Part shown: positions 62,058 to 64,000 of the stretch, in pieces | Layout of the letters: each line of letters starts with the position of its first letter | How positions within the stretch are numbered: position 1 is the stretch's first letter | Assembly (NCBI RefSeq): GCF_000317475.1 | Contig: NC_019729.1 | Coordinates: 3,610,501 to 3,674,500 of the forward strand | Reading direction: 5' to 3' | Length of the DNA stretch: 64,000 bases | From: Oscillatoria nigro-viridis PCC 7112 | GTDB taxonomy: Bacteria; Cyanobacteriota; Cyanobacteriia; Cyanobacteriales; Microcoleaceae | Position numbers and translations under genes: made by a program | The notes under the pieces: generated by a model | What the model saw: only the letters and a program-made list of their open reading frames with translations | Database searches by the model: none | Told to the model about the DNA's origin: nothing

Positions 62058-64000
62058 ATGAAAGCAATGGTATTGCCCTCAGACACAGACAATCTCAATG
62101 ACAGCGACTGCGAACTAATTTACGCCCCGGGTTCGATTCAACCTCACGGCCTCCTTTTGGTGCTGGAATCTCCGGCGTTGAAAATTTTGCAAGTTAGCAA
62201 CAATACTTTTGAGGCGATGGGGCTTTACCCCGAACAACTTTTGGATAAATTTTTAGAGGAATTTGTCGAGACTGAGGAAATTCAGGCTATTGAAAAAGCT
62301 TTATTTGAAAACGACCAACAACGTAACAGTATCAGATTATCATTCAAAAGTCAAAACCGCAAGTCTTTTTTTGAGGGGACGCTACATCAATCAAATTCAG
62401 CATTAATTGTTGAACTAGAGTCGGTTGTTTCCCCACAGGCTAGCGATTGTTTGAATTGTTATAATTTAGTCCGAGAGCCGATCGACAAAATCCACAAAAC
62501 ACCCAACCTGCAAGTGCTGTGTCAGACAGCAGTTGAAGAAATGCGGAGGATGATCGGTTTCGATCGGGCGATCGTCTATCAATTTGATGCCACCGGGGCG
62601 GGGGAAGTTGTCGCCGAAGACAAAGTAGAAAGTTTGGCTCCTTTACTGGGACTGCACTATCCGGCTGCCGATATCCCCCCCCAGGCAAGAAACCTGTTCA
62701 GCATGAATCTAATTCGGTTTATCCCCGATATTAACTGTCAGCCTGTAGAACTAATTCCTGAGTGCAATCCGCTGACCGGTCGCCCCCTAGATTTGGGCTG
62801 CTCTTTGTTGAGAACCGTTTCGCCTTGCCACGTTCAATATCTCAAAAATATGAACGTTGTCGCTAGCATGACATTGACATTAATCAAAGATCGAAAACTC
62901 TGGGGATTGATCGCCTGTCACCACCCAACACGCAAGTACGTCAACTACGAAACAAGAACGGCTTGCGAACTGCTAGCAAAGTTTGTGAATCTAGAACTCA
63001 GCTACAAACAAGAGGGCGAAGACCGGGAATATGAAATTAATTTAAAAGAACTTTGTCATAAATTTGTCACGAATATTTCTCAAAAACACTCTTTTGTAGA
63101 AGGTTTACTTAAATACCGAGATGAATTGCTGGCCTTAGTGGGTGCTAGCGGTGGAGTTGTGTGTGCCAATGAAAATTTAACAACCATCGGCAAAACCCCG
63201 GAATTGCTAGAAATTAAAAAATTAATTGATTGGATAAAAACTCAAATAAATAATGATATTTTTTCTACAAATTTTCTCTCAAAGCTGTATCCGCCATCCG
63301 AGAGGTTTAAAGAAGTTGCTAGCGGTTTGCTGGTGCTTACCATATCCGAAATAAAAAATTATTATATTTTGTGGTTCCGTCCCGAAGTCATTCAAACTAT
63401 CAACTGGGCCGGTGAACTAGAGTGGTCAATTAAATTAAAACGGGATGGCAGCAGGCTGAGGTCTCCTCGCAATTCCTTTGAGTTGTGGCAAGAAACTGTG
63501 AGGTTAAAATCTTTGCCTTGGCAGCGGTGCGAAATTGAAATAGCACGAGAACTTCGAGTAGCGATTACTAGCATTGAGTTGCGGAAAATGAATCAGCAGC
63601 TCAGCTTAGCTTTGTCGGCTACCAAAATCGGATTTTGGGACTGGGACTTGCAGAAAAATCGCATTGTTTGGTCGAGGGAACACGAAGAGTTGTTTGGGTT
63701 GGCACCGGGGACTTTTGCCGGAACTTATCAAATGTTTGCAGATTGCGTTCACCCAGAAGATTTAAACAGTATTCAGAATGCTGTAAATCAAGCCCTGGCC
63801 CAGCGATCTGATTACTGTCAGGAATACCGCGTGGTTTGGCCCGACGGCAGCATTCACTGGATTGAGGGGAAAGGTAAGTTTTTTTATAACGAAGCAGCCG
63901 ATGCAGTGCGGATGGTGGGGACAGTTACAGAAATTACCGATCGCAAAGCTAGAGAATTACAGTTGCGCCTGTTGGAATTAGCAGTCACCACCACTAACGA
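62058..64000 (+). CDS. Phytochrome photoreceptor (PAS-GAF-PHY-PAS...), 5' part
   Basis: The gene runs off the right edge after about 647 residues. The N-terminal PAS has CELIYAPGSIQPHGLL with C18, the position of the biliverdin-binding Cys of bacteriophytochromes. The GAF domain (about 155-320) has FDRAIVYQFD, YPAADIPPQARNLF with the DIP motif, and SPCHVQYLKNM with C257, where Cph1 binds phycocyanobilin, followed by KLWGLIACHHPTRKYVNYE. The PHY domain follows (about 335-510; ILWFRPEVIQTINWAGE). A further PAS (about 525-640) has WDWDLQKNRIVWSREHEELF, then VHPEDLNSIQNAVNQ and WPDGSIHWIEGKGKFF. A kinase or other output domain is expected outside the window. It probably senses red/far-red light. 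Confidence 0.95.
   Translation, partial: MKAMVLPSDTDNLNDSDCELIYAPGSIQPHGLLLVLESPALKILQVSNNTFEAMGLYPEQLLDKFLEEFVETEEIQAIEKALFENDQQRNSIRLSFKSQNRKSFFEGTLHQSNSALIVELESVVSPQASDCLNCYNLVREPIDKIHKTPNLQVLCQTAVEEMRRMIGFDRAIVYQFDATGAGEVVAEDKVESLAPLLGLHYPAADIPPQARNLFSMNLIRFIPDINCQPVELIPECNPLTGRPLDLGCSLLRTVSPCHVQYLKNMNVVASMTLTLIKDRKLWGLIACHHPTRKYVNYETRTACELLAKFVNLELSYKQEGEDREYEINLKELCHKFVTNISQKHSFVEGLLKYRDELLALVGASGGVVCANENLTTIGKTPELLEIKKLIDWIKTQINNDIFSTNFLSKLYPPSERFKEVASGLLVLTISEIKNYYILWFRPEVIQTINWAGELEWSIKLKRDGSRLRSPRNSFELWQETVRLKSLPWQRCEIEIARELRVAITSIELRKMNQQLSLALSATKIGFWDWDLQKNRIVWSREHEELFGLAPGTFAGTYQMFADCVHPEDLNSIQNAVNQALAQRSDYCQEYRVVWPDGSIHWIEGKGKFFYNEAADAVRMVGTVTEITDRKARELQLRLLELAVTTTN

Noticed and set aside
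1..64000. tRNA, rRNA and CRISPR genes
   Set aside because: No cloverleaf T-loop signature, rRNA-like block or spaced repeat array was recognised by eye on either strand.

Overview
The window looks like chromosomal DNA of a filamentous, Oscillatoriales-type cyanobacterium (a Microcoleus/Oscillatoria/Phormidium-like genome; the genus is inferred). The evidence is the frequent HIP1 octamer GCGATCGC, many palindromic and short tandem interspersed repeats, and cyanobacterial protein families: PilQ with an AMIN domain, DUF3155, DUF3318, a DUF751/Ycf33-like protein, CCB2/CCB4-like cytochrome b6f assembly, giant Ser/Thr kinase-ATPase-histidine kinases, and a phytochrome.

Layout. 1-3.4 kb: the end of a type IV pilus operon (pilO end, pilQ). 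4.1-7.6 kb: HU, a CobD-like aminotransferase carrying an in-frame palindromic repeat, and a flavoprotein of the disulfide-reductase fold that lacks the redox cysteines. 8.2-13.6 kb: a giant signalling kinase. 13.65-14.8 kb: a gene graveyard with an IS1-family scar, an HNH nuclease gene split by a TA-flanked MITE, and an antitoxin-like gene with an internal stop. 14.8-18.1 kb: DUF3318, a nucleoside transporter and two small proteins. 18.5-23.4 kb: a TPS-type exoprotein fused to a CHAT protease. 24-31 kb: a second giant kinase and a receiver-histidine kinase. 31.1-32.2 kb: decayed IS elements (IS200/IS605-like, IS630-like, and an IS1-family element with both terminal repeats).

32.2-37.2 kb: housekeeping and membrane genes (histidine kinase, DUF3155, CCB2/CCB4-like, PadR, Ycf33-like). 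37.5-40.2 kb: a restriction-modification island (PD-(D/E)xK nuclease plus Dam-type methylase) next to an IS605-type right end without tnpB and a 5' fragment of a second methylase. 40.3-42.4 kb: a Tat-exported phosphoesterase and a membrane-anchored protein. 42.7-43 kb: a Uma2 fragment cut off at a second copy of the same MITE. 43.5-49.1 kb: a 5.6-kb gene for a propeller-lipase-nuclease protein, broken by a C8 tract. 49.3-51.1 kb: two pentapeptide-repeat genes among MITE-like repeats. 51.5-54.9 kb: PBP2, a holin-like membrane protein and NanE. 55.2-64 kb: a signalling cluster with a hybrid kinase carrying a bilin-lyase-type GAF domain, a CBS plus MCP-like protein, a REC-wHTH-Hpt-REC-REC regulator, and a phytochrome that runs off the right edge.

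Sensory kinases dominate: seven large two-component or kinase genes in 64 kb. The most unusual items are the propeller-hydrolase-nuclease gene with its possible frame switch, the TPS-CHAT fusion, the cysteine-less oxidoreductase, and a TA-specific MITE family whose insertion can be reversed on paper to restore an open reading frame. No tRNA, rRNA or CRISPR array was seen.
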